DNA of 64,000 nucleotides from Cacajao melanocephalus. Taxonomy: Eukaryota > Chordata > Mammalia > Primates > Pitheciidae. Location of the stretch: the NCBI GenBank assembly GCA_963573385.1, contig CAUYLG010076729.1:39146-103145 (forward strand), in the 5' to 3' direction. The stretch's first letter is position 1. Each line of letters starts with the position of its first letter. A program made the translations under genes and the position numbers. Positions 22,173 through 34,694 of this stretch are shown here, piece after piece. The notes under the pieces were generated by a model. That model did not search any database. It saw only the letters and a list, made by a program, of their open reading frames with translations, and had not been told where the DNA came from.

Positions 22173-24979
22173 AAAGTTTTGTAACTTAAAAAAATAAAAT
22201 CTAGAAATCCCTAATATGTAAAATAAAATTGATTGGACAGTCATGAAAACTTAGCATTTAGCAAAGTGCCTTACAAATAGCATGGGCTACATTTTATTTC
22301 CAAATATTAAAACATATTTCAAGAGTTTTTAAAGTATTTCATTTTGCAGTCATTTAGGTAAATTTCAGATTGAATGCTGGGCTTACACAAAGCTCTCTTG
22401 GGGCTACCGTATATCAAAAGAGGATTTATATAGAAATTTTTTTCTCATTAAAATTGTAGTAAAATAATATGAAATGGGAAAAGAACCCTAATGACTATGG
22501 GGTATGACCACTAATATCAATTTCCCATGTAAAGCATAACATATAAGGCTTCATGTTCTATTCTTGTCAATAGTAAGTTTCTGAAAGGTAGAGAAAGAGG
22601 TTTTTGTCCATAAAGTAACCATAAATGATTTTACAAATGAAAATCAGTAAGAATTCCCCTAATTGAATGCCCGTCATTGACACTGAGCTGGCAGGTAGAG
22701 GGGCTCTGCCAAAAGATTTCAGAGCAGGGTGTGCAGCCTCTTCAGCTGCTGTTTCATGTATCCTCATCTGAGTCACCATTGATGAGAGTGTGGTATTTCC
22801 AACAGAAGGCAAATGAGCTAAGACAGAAGCTGCTTCCCCTCTCTGGGAAGTTAAGCAATGTTAAACCAATCAATACTACTTCCTTGCTCATAGACATTGA
22901 TAACAGAATTTCCTTAATCCAAGGGGTTTAGGCTCCTTCAACAGACTTTAGAAAGAGACTGCTAAGCCTAAAAATCTACTCACCTACTTGTAATGACTGA
23001 AAGACCTTCCTCTTATTTCTTACCTCCTTCCATGTGTGTCTATATCCATTACACTGCTTGCTAAGTGCCATTCTAACAGAGAGCAGGCTAATTCAAGTCA
23101 GCAAATATTTATCTAGCTCCTGCCATTTACAGGCCCTGTACTACATCCTGGGCCATCACAGTTATTAAAACTGTCTCTTCCCTTAACAACCATTTACAGA
23201 CAGTGTACCACATGCTGCGTGCTAAGGGCACGGTGGGAATAAAAATAAGAGCTCCCATACATTTAAGGGATGTATAGCCTAATAGAGAAGATAAATGTGC
23301 CTAGAGAAATTCCCAGTTACAAAGCAATAGTGCTGCAATAGAGGCATGTACATGGTACAATGGGAGTCAGGCAGTTGCCCTTGGCTGGCTAGAAATAGAG
23401 GCTGAGAAGAGTCATGCAAATTTACATGGGAAATAAAGCATTTATCTAAAGTTTATAGAAAAAAGCAGAATTAGAGACACACGTACAAGATACGGGAGTT
23501 GACCGAAGGTGAAGTAGGGGGGAAAATCAACAGAAGAGACTACAGATGGCATTTGAGTTGTGCTTTAAAGTACAAATAGTAGTTCAAAAGGCAGAGGAAG
23601 CAGAGGAAAAAAGTAGGGGAGGAAGAAGGAATTCTGGTAAAGGTCGGAAGCGCAGAGACGTGAAAGTGCAGCATCTTTTAGTCTAGAATGTTCAGAAAAT
23701 CATGAGACATTTAGGGCTGATAGCTCTAGAGAATGATTTATTCTGTTTACAAATAGAGTTTCATGGGCAGATAACTATAGCATGGACAATCTTTGAGTGA
23801 AAAATGTAAACTGACTTTTCTATCTTGGACCTCATAGATTTTTCTCCCTTAGCATGGGCTGCATATACAGTTGTTTGAACCAGAGCAGTGACATTACAAA
23901 CTGGTTCCCTAAAAAAAAGAAAAAAGAAGAAGAAACAGAATTATGATTGCTCTGGCTATATTTTTATCAACCATTCTGGTTCACCTACATTCTCTTACTA
24001 GAATCCTCTCTTTTTCTTTACAGTGATCTTTGCCACCAACACAGTAGCAAAGCTTTAAAATAAAATTCTGGAGGTGTGCAGCATGCAACTTCTGCCTAAT
24101 AAGACAAATTCTATGATGGGAGGGAAAAAAACGTTATCGTAATAGCAAATACAGGACTAAAAAATGTGCAGGTTTAGCAGCATCTGTCTGTATAAAGAAG
24201 TACTAACATTAGCAGTGCTGTAGGTTGGGTTTTCCCCACCCTTCTCCTGCAGCGAGAATCTGCAATACTCTGTGAAAACATAGGTGTCAAGAAAATCCCA
24301 TTCACAACATAAATGCGATGGTGGCATCCACACTGCTGTCTACTACTATCATTGGGGATATTTGCAAAGACAACATTCATCAAAGACCAGCCTCCCATAT
24401 TAAAAATTCTAGGCAATTTTTTATTTATCTTGTAATTAAATAGCCTTTAAAAACGAATTCATGACCCTTTATTTTTCCAACTTCCACTAGACAGTCTTTC
24501 AAGAATGAAAAAAACTCTGGGTGGGTATCCTTTCTAACAACTGAAAAGAGGTAGGGAGGTCCTGTCAAACATGCTAAGTTATCAGGATGGTTACATCTTC
24601 ACTGAGGCTATTAGCTTTCTTTTCAGAAAAGGGAAAAAGCAACAACAAAAGCTTTTCTCTGATTAATGTTTCAACTTTGATTTAATTTTGGTATCCAGGA
24701 AAAGAAGCACAGTGTGTGGGAGAAAGAACTGCAGAATACAAAGGATATTTCTATTAGGAACCTACAGAATAATCTTGAACAAGTCACCCTACACGTATAT
24801 GTGATTCTCGTTTCTCTTCTGCAAAGTCTGAAAAATCATCCTTTAAAAATGTTCAAAGGAACTTACAAAAACAGTGTAAGTCACTCAACATTTCTAGGGT
24901 GTTGTCAAAGAAGGTAAACAAAGCTAAAAGATTAGAGGATTCTTGAATTTTGTATTATGTGCCTCTAAAATACAGATGG
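22173..24979. other. Long stretch without a recognised gene
   Basis: The interval 23095-23590 ('agcaaatatttatctagctcctgcc', 'taagggatgtatagcctaatagagaag', 'ggcatttgagttgtgc') resembles a long ancient mammalian repeat, family not assigned. A purine-rich AAAAGAAGAAG block lies at 23910-23935. A weak exon-like pair (acceptor at 24698, donor GTAAAC at 24914) is also present but not persuasive. Confidence 0.35.
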
Positions 24980-25230
24980 AAATAATAATAGTAATAATGA
25001 AAGCTATCCTTTACTGAGGACTTAATATGTACCAAGTACCATGTTAATCATTTTATATGTGTATTATTTGATTTCATGATGAAACAATCCCATGTGGTGT
25101 GGATCCATTTATAGGTGAGAAAATTAAGGCTTAGTCATGTCACAAATCTGTAAAAATCATATGGTTAATAAGTGGAGGAGTCAGACTCTAATTTATGCAT
25201 CTGACTCTGAAATCTGCTATGCCATTCCTA
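24980..25230 (-). mobile_element. MIR SINE, antisense, nearly full length
   Basis: The full set of antisense landmarks is present: 'gaaagctatcctttactgaggac', 'taatatgtaccaagtaccatg', 'ataggtgagaaaattaaggc', 'gtcacaaatctg', 'gttaataagtggaggagtcagac' and 'tctgctatgccattcc'. It is among the best preserved MIRs of the window. Confidence 0.88.
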
Positions 25231-25744
25231 TGCCCAGACATTTGCTACCATGCTCAGAGGGAGGGTCCCTATAACTAACAGCATCTGAGCCTACACAGCA
25301 CAGATGAAAGACCCTTCATCTGCTTTTTGATATCTCTAATCAAAACAGACAAGTAATACTGGCTTGTTTATCTCCCCAACCCCAAGATTTTCAGTTCATT
25401 TTGAAACATGACAAATCATCCCTCCGTTAGACAACATAGCCTGGCTCCTTTAAAAGTTTTCATATTATGAAGACCTGGAAACAAAGAAGTTTTCTTCAGA
25501 TTCTTACATTGATTAGTAACTATCTCAAAGCAGTATGTGTGAGAGAGAAAAATTACACGACATGAAGAATAAATTGGGACATCCATCCAACTGGAAACAG
25601 GATGTTAGACTATTCTGATGTACAGTGTCTGGTTGATTTTTACATTTGTTGTATTGTATTGTTCAGCTATAATTATATATGAAAACTATATATGGGAAAA
25701 TGATATTTTAAACCTCAATTTATTGATAAAAATACAGAATAGAA
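25231..25744. other. Single-copy sequence
   Basis: No feature is recognised. Confidence 0.4.
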
Positions 25745-26285
25745 TGGGAGATTTTTATTTTTTAATAATTTTTCTGGGTACATAGTAGCTGTATATATTT
25801 ATGAGATACATGATATTTTTTGTTACAGGCATGCAAAGTGTAATAATCACATCATGGAAAGTTGGGTATTCATCCCTCAAGCATGTATCCTTTGTGGGGT
25901 ACAAACGGTCCAATTATACTCTTTTAGTTACTTTTAAATGTATAATTAAATTATTATTGACTACAGATTCTCTCTTGTGCTAGCAAGTATTAGGTCTTAC
26001 TCATTCTTTCTCATTTTTTTTGTACCCATGAACCATCTCCACCTCCCTGCCCCCACCACGACCCTTCCCAGCTTTGTAACCATCCTTCTCCTCTCTATCT
26101 CAATGAATTCAATTGTTTTGATATTTTGATATTTAGAACCAACAAATAAGTGAGAACATATGATGTTTATCTTTCTGTGCCTGGCTTAATTCACTTACCA
26201 TAACGACCTCAAGTTCCATCCATGTTGCTGAAAATGACAGGATCTCATTCTTTTTTGTGGGTTTGTAGTATGTGGCTTTTACTAT
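25745..26285 (-). mobile_element. L1 3' region, antisense
   Basis: It begins with T-rich antisense tail text and 'ttctgggtacatagtagctg', continues through 'tgtacccatgaacc', 'acccttcccagctttgtaacc' and 'aaataagtgagaacatatgatg', and ends in 'gttccatccatgttgctgaaaatgacaggatctc' of ORF2. This is the old L1PB/L1MA type. A similar but separate copy lies at 56467-56897. Confidence 0.88.
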
Positions 26286-26893
26286 GAAGTATGTTCATTC
26301 TATATAGAATGGGAGTTATTTAGCATCCTATCCAAGTTTTTAGAGGTAGAACCCATCTCCCTCACCCACTACTACCACTATTTACCTGATACCTCCTGTA
26401 CTCAGGGTTCCTTTATTATCTATGTTAGTGAGTTGGGATGTTTGAGCTTTTAATGTCCTTCTCATTAAGTCAGTCTATCTTGGGAAGGGTACATTGCATA
26501 TTGGCTGAGGCCATGTGAGTATGAGTGGATAAATTCACATCACTCATCCAGCTCCACTTGTGGAAACTTATGTGAATGATAAGGCAACTCCATTATGAAT
26601 TCAAATAATGAACTCCGCACAGTGGTTAGTATAGAAGTGATCAAAATGATTTATGGTTATTACTGTATGACCCCAAGTTTTATCCTTCCTCCCCTTAACT
26701 CCATGGTATTTATGTTCCTTAAATTTGTTTGGCTGCATCTTGCCCTTGCCTTTTCTATAGAGAGTAAGCTCATTTAGGGCAGGAGCTGTGCATTATAAAT
26801 TATGCATCCAATTAAGCAGTTCTCTGTATTTCTCGGTACTCCACTGAGAATCTCTAGAGAGAATGTGTACTCAGCTTAAAGACACACACACAT
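26286..26893. other. No gene; possible L2 fragment
   Basis: 'agagagtaagctcatttagggcaggagctgtg' at about 26758-26790 resembles the conserved L2 3' region. The rest is unassigned. Confidence 0.4.
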
Positions 26894-27196
<303 letters not shown>

Positions 27197-27224
27197 GACA
27201 AACATACACATAAACATATGCATG

Positions 27225-27248
27225 CACACACACACACACACACACACA
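27225..27248. repeat. (CA)n microsatellite after the Alu tail
   Basis: About 24 bp of perfect CA repeat lies in the A-rich 3' flank of the Alu. The 5' flank of the Alu (26881-26892) also holds a short CA run. Confidence 0.95.
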
Positions 27249-28229
27249 AATAATATAAGCACAAAGTAAGAAATTTCTTATCTTCGCTGAACAAAATAGT
27301 ATACTAAAATTTCTTACTTAAAATTTTGGCAAATAGAATTTTAGTCTAAGAAAATATCCTAGGCTTTTGCAACTAGTTCAGAGATGATATAAGGATGCAT
27401 CTAAGCTCCCACCTTGACAACAGGTCACTGGGCATATATTTCACTCATAATATTTTGCTCCATATAAGAAACACAAATCTGTATTCCTCCACACAAAACC
27501 AGAAGTGCACACACTTCCAGCACCAGCAGGAGACACGACTATTAGCAGGTATGAGATGTGCTACTTCAGGCAGCTATTTTGCTCCTCTAAGTCCAAGACT
27601 CCTCACCGATGAAGGAGTGGTAATACAGTACTTACTTCAGCTTTGATGGGAGATGACAATAACACTTGTGAAGTATTGCACACACCAGGTCTGGCTTATG
27701 GTAAGGGATTAATTAGCATCATCTCACTGTGGTCTCAAGTATGAATACTGCCAAGTGAGATGTTTTATGTCTTTCTAGCTCTGGATTTCACCTGCTACCA
27801 ATGAGTAGATTTTTCCCTAGCTCAAAACGATACCACACAGGGAAAAAAAATAATGAAAAAGAGCTCAGAAACCCCTACACAAATCAGAAAAACTCAAATG
27901 TTGTGACATACCAGTCACGCTGAAGAATGGGTGGAATGCACTTCACTCAGTTTTTTATATTGATGGGATATGTCAGAATAAGTGATAATGTTAGAGGTAA
28001 GTGCAGTAGATACAAGTTAGTGCAAGAAATGAGACCAAGGTCAGGTTCTCACTAGACTTCCTTAAAGCTTCACTACAGATTAATACCCGAGGCTCAAGAG
28101 GGAAAGTATCACCTGCTAAGAGAGACAATCTGGTAAAACAAATAGTGTTTCTAAAAAGGCTTTGTTTCTTCAGTGAATAGACATCATTGTGTGGGATCTC
28201 TAGTGGGCTTGTTTTATGTTTCTAGGCAG

Positions 28230-28250
28230 GATCCGTTCTTGATGAAGAAG
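28230..28250 (+). other. Candidate 21-nt microexon (splice signals only)
   Basis: The segment lies between an acceptor TTCTAGGCAG ending at 28229 and a donor GAAG|GTAAGAG at 28251. It is a multiple of three and two of its three frames are open. The tract upstream is T-rich but has several purines. No flanking gene is known, so it may be random. Confidence 0.12.
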
Positions 28251-31200
28251 GTAAGAGTACAATTTCAAGGCACTCGCCTGGAGGTTGTGGTTACTAACAG
28301 GTTGCCTTAAGGTGTAAGGAAAACTACTGAAACTCTTCGAAAAGTTAATTTTATTTTGAAAGATTATACATCTAATTTGTTGTGTATCTCAAGATTCCAC
28401 TGACAGACTATTAAAAGGAAAAAGGATGATTGCACATATTGGTTTAAGGGCAAGAGAGTGTGTGTGGGAGGTAAGGTACAGATTAAATTTAATATGTGGA
28501 CTTAAGTGGCCTTTGGTGTAAATTTTTCATTGTAATGTGATAGGTTTATTATATTTAAAACTAAGATTTGGAATCAATTTCTCTTAAGTTACTTGTTTTC
28601 TCCCCAAACTTTGTCAACTATTATGTTCTGATAACCTGTGCTAAATCTGGCCTGTTAGATCACTGAAAATCCCCGAAGAGAATGTGTACCCATTTCAAGA
28701 CGACAGTTTGGATGATTGTCAAGCCTTCTGTTAACCTCACTTTCATTTTAGACTCAGAGACATGGGTAAATAAGTTCAACTGGATGTCCATCAAAGGACC
28801 AAAAAAGTTTATTTGAAAATCAATGAGAAACTGTCACATTTTCACTAAAAATGGCATTAACAATTTTTAGGAGGACTACTGTCTGCCTGATACTCCCACA
28901 GCCATTTTCCTACCAAGCCATTCATTCACAAGATCAAGTTATATAACAGTATCAAGAGTTCCAGGAACTGAGGAACTGAAGTATCCCTTCTTTGTTAGCA
29001 AGAACATTGTACATGGTCTATTGGTTCCTAATGCCTTTCTTCTTCCAAGCTTTTCCATCATTAAAAGAACTCTAATTATATGAAGATATTCACTCATCTT
29101 CAATATTCACTCTTCTTCAACATGAGCCAGGGTAAGATGTTTAACCCCAACTCCAAGGGCATATACTTATTAGTCTTAGGTAATCAGTGTGTTGGCATTC
29201 TTCTAGTGACTCTTATTGATCCAGGGGTATGCAAGTATTCTAAATTGTCTTGGTGATAGCAAAGAAAAACACTTTTTTTTCTCCTTTTTTCATGAGCATG
29301 GAAGCATGTGGACTCAGTGGCTATTGGCATTCATCTGTGGCCATGAAAAAACCAGACTCAGGATGCTGAGGCCCCGAGGTGAGAGGGATGCATCCTGGGT
29401 CCTTGGCAGTGTCATCAGGCTACTGATTATGCTGATCTTTGAAGCTCATTCTATGTCTGGAAAATAAATTTGTTACTGAGTAAGGTTTGAGTGAAGAGAT
29501 TTACAGATGAGTTCTACAAAGCCTTCATTCAATTTAAGAGAGCCCCACAAATAAAACAGAGGAAGATTAGGTATGGTGAGGTAGTATTCTATAATACTTC
29601 CAATGCTAGCAAATTACCATGTCATTATAATTGGAAAGTATTATCTAAAATCAAATATGCTTTATAGATGTCAAATTCCGTGAAGTTATACTCGTGCAGG
29701 AAGTATCAGTTGGATAACAAGAAAAGTGATTACATTTTTTTTTGTAACATTCAAAATGGGCAATGGCATTAGGCTTAACAGCCTAAATAACTATGCCTTT
29801 AACTCTGAGTACTCCAAGATATACCTATATGGCCCTCAAATTAGTGATTTTGCTATAAAAAGTAACATAAAACAGTTGTTTGTTTCTACTTAGATTGCTT
29901 CACTTCCTCAAAATTTCACTTAAGAAATATTTATCAGGACTCTAAATAAAAATCTTAATTTCTTTATGTAGAAGTGGCAATTTTTGTAACTGTCACTAGA
30001 ATGTTGGAAGCATTAAAAATAATTAAGTGTATAATACATATTTTGATCCTAAAAGACATGCTTACATTTATCTTCAAATAAAACACAACCACAAATCCAT
30101 TTTTAAAATGAACACCACAGACACATGTTATTACTTTAGACTATGTTCTGTACTTCTTTTCTGAATTCAATTGTATGCTAATCTAAAATTTGAAATAAAT
30201 TATCAGAGAACAGTATTTCACAATGATCAACAACTAATTTTTTGGAATTCAGCCTCCCTTTGTTGGATTTAATTTAGACCAAACAAAAAGCATGTCTTAA
30301 AGTGACAGCTATTGGAAACATCCCACAGAGCAGGCTAACAGTGATAAAATGATCAAGTAACTATTTATAATATCAACTAGAGTTCCATAGAACCAAATAT
30401 GTTAAAAATGACAAAGAATCAAGAGCCTTAAAATTGTACAAACAATGCTATCTGTGCTGATCATAATCTTGAAAAGAAACATCGATAACTTTCCCGCTGG
30501 AATCAAGAGCAAGATCCAGAACTCAACATTGCCAGTCCACCAGACTTGAATCATCCCATAGCATGGCCTTTGTCACATTGTACCGTAATTGTTTACTTTC
30601 ATGTTCCTCTCACTGGCTTGTTAATATCTTAAGAGTGCCTGGCACAAAGCACGTGGTCAATAAATAAATGAAAAATGAACAAATAAAAACCCAGGACTTG
30701 ATAGAGTCCCCAAAGATCTTATCAATGTTAAAGCTATTTCCCTTCCTCACCTATTTTACATTGTTTGCTTGTTCCAAAAGAGATTAGGTCTGCGATTTTA
30801 AATTTGGCATCTTAGAGCTAATGAGTAGCCTCAAAAGTAATTACTGCCTGCTCAACATTTTCAAGTAGCCTAGTAGAAGTTACATATTTTCTCTCATGAA
30901 ATATCCCATTACTAACTATATATCCCATGTTTTTGCTTTAGTCTGGGATTATGTCTATCAAGTATAGTAACACTCAAACTATAACTCAGAAGCTCTGATT
31001 AACAGTTACCTACATCAGTGATTAATAAAAAATGGACAACAAATTAGTCATTATTTAGCAAATATAGTTTTAAAGGCAGTACTATTTCTAAGCCTGGGTC
31101 CGTGTAGTAGAAGAAGATTAAAAGAGTTTGTAGTAATAAAAAGACTTGAAAGTACTTGATTATTCTCATCAGCAAAGAATTTGCTACAGTGTTAGAAACA

Positions 31201-31424
31201 ATGTGTAAAATAGGGTAATTTAATATCCCTTTTATTTGAAAGCTTTATATTCTAAGATTTTACATATTTTAAAGTTTTCTGTCTTAAATGTAGCAGACAT
31301 TCTTTGTTCTCTAGTTATATTCCACCAAGAACTACCACTTATTATCGTTTTCAAAATCACCTTGGAGAGGTAGACTAATTAGTGCACCTATTAGTCTGTA
31401 ACAAACTATTAAAATAAAGAAATA

Positions 31425-31468
31425 GTCTTGTTATTTGTATGTAATCGTCTTGTTATTTGTATGTATAT
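31425..31468. repeat. 22-bp tandem duplication
   Basis: GTCTTGTTATTTGTATGTAA plus two bases is repeated twice head to tail, with the copies differing only in the last few bases. It looks like a simple local duplication. Confidence 0.85.
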
Positions 31469-31964
31469 ATACATTTACAAGCAAAACTGAAGAAATCCCA
31501 GTGTTCCTGTTGTACATGAATTTTGTGGACCAATTAGTGTGAAATGCAATTTGCACTAATTCTTCGGGGGCAAAAGGAGCATGCAATTACCTTGACTTGT
31601 TAATTTAGCATTTTATCGTAAATTGCTCATATACAGAATTTTTCCCAATGGTAATAATACTCCCTTGTATAAAGACAATCTAGGCAGTAATATCATGAAC
31701 CTCCTCCTCTTCAAATTCCCATTTTATATTACATTTCAAAGACAGTGATAAAAAAATAAAAGAACAGCTTGTACCCCCATCTCTCACTAGAACTCTCTCT
31801 TCTGAGTAAGGCATCATCTCTACAGTCATCCTGTAAAATACCATTCACATGCTTTTGACCCCAATTGACTATGCTAGAATCATCACTTAGGCGGAGCAAT
31901 TGAGAGTTGGGGAGGTTTACCTTGTATGTGAGTATAATCCTAATGTTCAAGCCCTGAGTGTGTC

Positions 31965-32397
31965 TGATATAGTTTGACTATTTGCTCTACCCAAATCTCA
32001 TGTTGAAATGCAATCCTCAGTGTTGGAGGTGGGACCTAGTGGGAAATGTTTGGATCACTGGGGTGGTATTCTCATGGATGGTTTAGCACCATCCTCCTGA
32101 TGCTGTCCTTGTGATAGTGTGTGAGTTCTTGTAAGATCTGGTTGTATAAAAGTATGTGGCACCCCCCTACCCCCCGCTCTCTCTCCTGTTCCTACTCTGG
32201 CCATGTAACATGTCTGCTCCCACTTTGCCTTCTGTCATGATTGTAAGTTTCCTGAGGCCTCCCCAGAAGCCAGGCAAATGTCAGCATCATGCTTCCTGTA
32301 CAGCCTGCAGAATCATGAACCAGGTTAAACTTCTTTTCTTTATAAGTTACCCAGTCTCAGGTATTTCTTTTTAGCAATGTAAGAATGGCCTAACACA
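31965..32397 (+). mobile_element. MST/THE1-type MaLR solo LTR
   Basis: It starts TGATATAGTTTGACTATTTG and runs through 'ctcatgttgaaatgcaatcc', 'gtgatagtgtgtgagttcttg', 'tgattgtaagtttcctgagg' and 'cccagtctcaggtatttc' to an end at '...cctaacaca'. The flanks read GTGTC and GAGTC, a 5-bp duplication with one mismatch. The 433-bp length fits an MSTA/MSTB-like LTR. No internal sequence remains. Confidence 0.9.
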
Positions 32398-34336
32398 GAG
32401 TCCACAACATAGAAATGTTCAGAAGAAAAAGTAGTTTATCTTCCAGACATAAAAATGTATTGCTAGCATACATGATCTAGGCTTTTCCTTTAGTATTAAA
32501 AAAATTCCTCTATCAGTTGATTCCTGTTGAGCTGCTAGGAACTATAGAAGGAGCTATTAGCTACATATGAGGGGCACATTACTGGTGATGCAAAGACCTG
32601 AGCTTCCATTTGGCTTTGCCTGTCTGAGTGACCAGGAGAAAGGCACAATCCTGCTTTACAATTTATTTATTGAGGGCCAACCTTAAATTAACATGCTAAG
32701 TGAGAGTAACATATATTGCCTACATGCTTCATAGAGTTTTGTTAAGTAATTGTATGTAAAAATTAAGTGAAAAAATAATTTGTAAAATTATTCATTTTAT
32801 TAAAACATATTATTATTGTCAGTATTTAAATAATGTACCAGTAAGATATCTACCAAATTAAGTATATATAACTAAATATGCTTTTTATACCAAATAATTA
32901 TTTAAAATAAAAATGGCAGAAAATCCTATCACTGTGTTTTTAAAAGGTATTTTGTTTTGGTTACTAATACCACATATACATCGGGCAGCCAAAACTGCAG
33001 AACACCAACCATGTCCAGAGCCCCATTCTGACAGAAATAACCACATTCAGTTGACACCCCAGGTGGTAGGGCAGTGAAAGATAATCTGTTCCAACCATAG
33101 CAAATCTGTAGGCTGACTAGTGGACAATAGGGTAATTATCTCTCCCGAGAGCTTGTACTGGAGAAACAGAGAATCAAATCAGGTGATGGGAGGATGGAAG
33201 GAAAAAAAGACATACAAGGAAGAGTACAGACAACATGAGATGAGTTACTGATCCATGTTGTTGAAAGAGATTCTGAAGTCCAAGAAGTAAAGTGGTAGCA
33301 TGGAAGCTCATGTTGCAGTGAATTTGGGGCAAACATCCAACTAGCAAAACAGTTTAATCTACTTGAGGCCCAAAAGTATAGCAGTTTCTCTTTTTCCTAT
33401 GAATTCTACATTAACACCTACCCCTGAGTTGCTGTCTAATGTGGCCATATTTGTTTTCTTTTTGATTTTCACATTTCTCATGGATGAGCCCCTCCAAACT
33501 TTTAATCCAAGGACTGAATGTTACCGCAACTGAAACTAACACAGATGAACGCCATAAAACAAACCCCTGAACATTTGTTATTATTTATATTGCTGTCTTA
33601 TGTTAGGTCAAGAAGCAATAAGTATAATCACTAATGTTTTTTGATATATGAGGCTGTTATGATTCTCTGATTGTATTGCCTGTTACAGTATTTGAAATAT
33701 TTATGTCTATTGTATAATATAAACTCTATTTTTGGTGATAGGAGAGTAAAGAAGTGACTCAGATGAAAATTAGGTCTGCATATGATATAGTAGAACTTAA
33801 ATAGAGCTAAAAATTAAATTAAATGTGATGACTCCGGACTTTAATACAGATTTAGGAAGTTGTCCAGGAAATTCTGAATTGGCAAACAAGTTCCTGATCT
33901 TGACTCTGATGTTTTATTTCATTTAAAAATAGTTCTTGTTTCTTTATGTTTTAATTCAGTGTCTCTTAGAAAGTTTGATCACATCTTGTCCTTTCTGTGG
34001 TACTTTTCTAAGGAGGTGAAAAAAATTGAGCTATTTCTCTTAATCCTATAAAACCTTTCTCTGTATGACTCTTTTCTAATCTTAAAATGAGAATCTCCCT
34101 GTAAGGAAGGTTGACCCAACTACTTGCTGTTGTACACATCCACAAAGACTCATTCCCCCTTCTCTGGTTGCTTATCCTACAAATAACCATTAGGAGTCCT
34201 TACCTTACTCCAGAATATTTAATAAATGAGGTGTTAACCATTATGCCTGGATTTAAGATTCAACAGCAAGGGCCTCTAGACTAAAATATGTGTCATTTTC
34301 AGCTCTGTTCTCTCTCTGGTCCCTAACATTGGATAC
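32398..34336. other. Long stretch without a recognised gene
   Basis: AT-rich, no recognised repeat. It lies between two MaLR LTRs of the same orientation, but no internal retroelement sequence is seen, so they are separate insertions. Confidence 0.4.
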
Positions 34337-34689
34337 TGAAATGGTTTGGCTGTGTCCCAACCTAAATCTCACCTTGACTTGTAATAATCCCTGTGTGTAA
34401 AGGGCAGGGCCAGGTGGAGATAACTGAATCATGGGGGAGGTTCCTCCCTACTGTTCTCACAGTAGTGAATAAGTCTCACAAGAGCTAATGGTTTTACAAG
34501 TGGAAGTTCCCCTGCACAGGCTCTCTTCCCTGCTGCCATGTGAGACGTGACTTTGCTCCTCATTTGCCTTCTGCCATAATTGTGGCCTTCCCAGCCATGG
34601 GGAGCTGTGAGTTCATTAAATCTCTTTCATTTATAAATTACCCAGTCTCAGGTATGTCTTTATTAGCAGCATGAGACCAGACTAATACA
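34337..34689 (+). mobile_element. THE1-type solo LTR with exact duplication
   Basis: The 353-bp LTR begins TGAAATGGTTTGGCTGTGTC and ends '...ccagactaataca'. It is bounded by an exact 5-bp duplication GATAC (34332-34336 and 34690-34694). Landmarks include 'tgaatcatgggggagg', 'ctgccatgtgagacgtg', 'cttctgccataattgtgg' and 'cccagtctcaggtatgtctttattagcagc'. An ATTAAA signal lies near 34615. Confidence 0.95.
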
Positions 34690-34694
34690 GATAC

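Larger units (their letters stand above)
27249..31964. other. Long repeat-poor block
   Basis: About 4.7 kb without Alu, LTR or recognisable L1. Weak fragments only: a MIR-like sense piece at 27590-27725 and an L2-like piece at 30600-30685 ('gagtgcctggcacaaagcacgtggtcaataaat'). A candidate microexon is noted at 28230-28250 and a 22-bp tandem duplication at 31425-31468. No coding gene is supported. Confidence 0.4.

Noticed and set aside
24699..24913. Possible 215-nt exon
   Set aside because: The acceptor's pyrimidine tract is poor and the donor GTAAAC is weak. The open frame across it is not better than chance.
32398..34336. Two MaLR LTRs in the same orientation as a possible provirus
   Set aside because: They differ in subfamily, each has its own 5-bp flanks, and no internal retroelement sequence lies between them.
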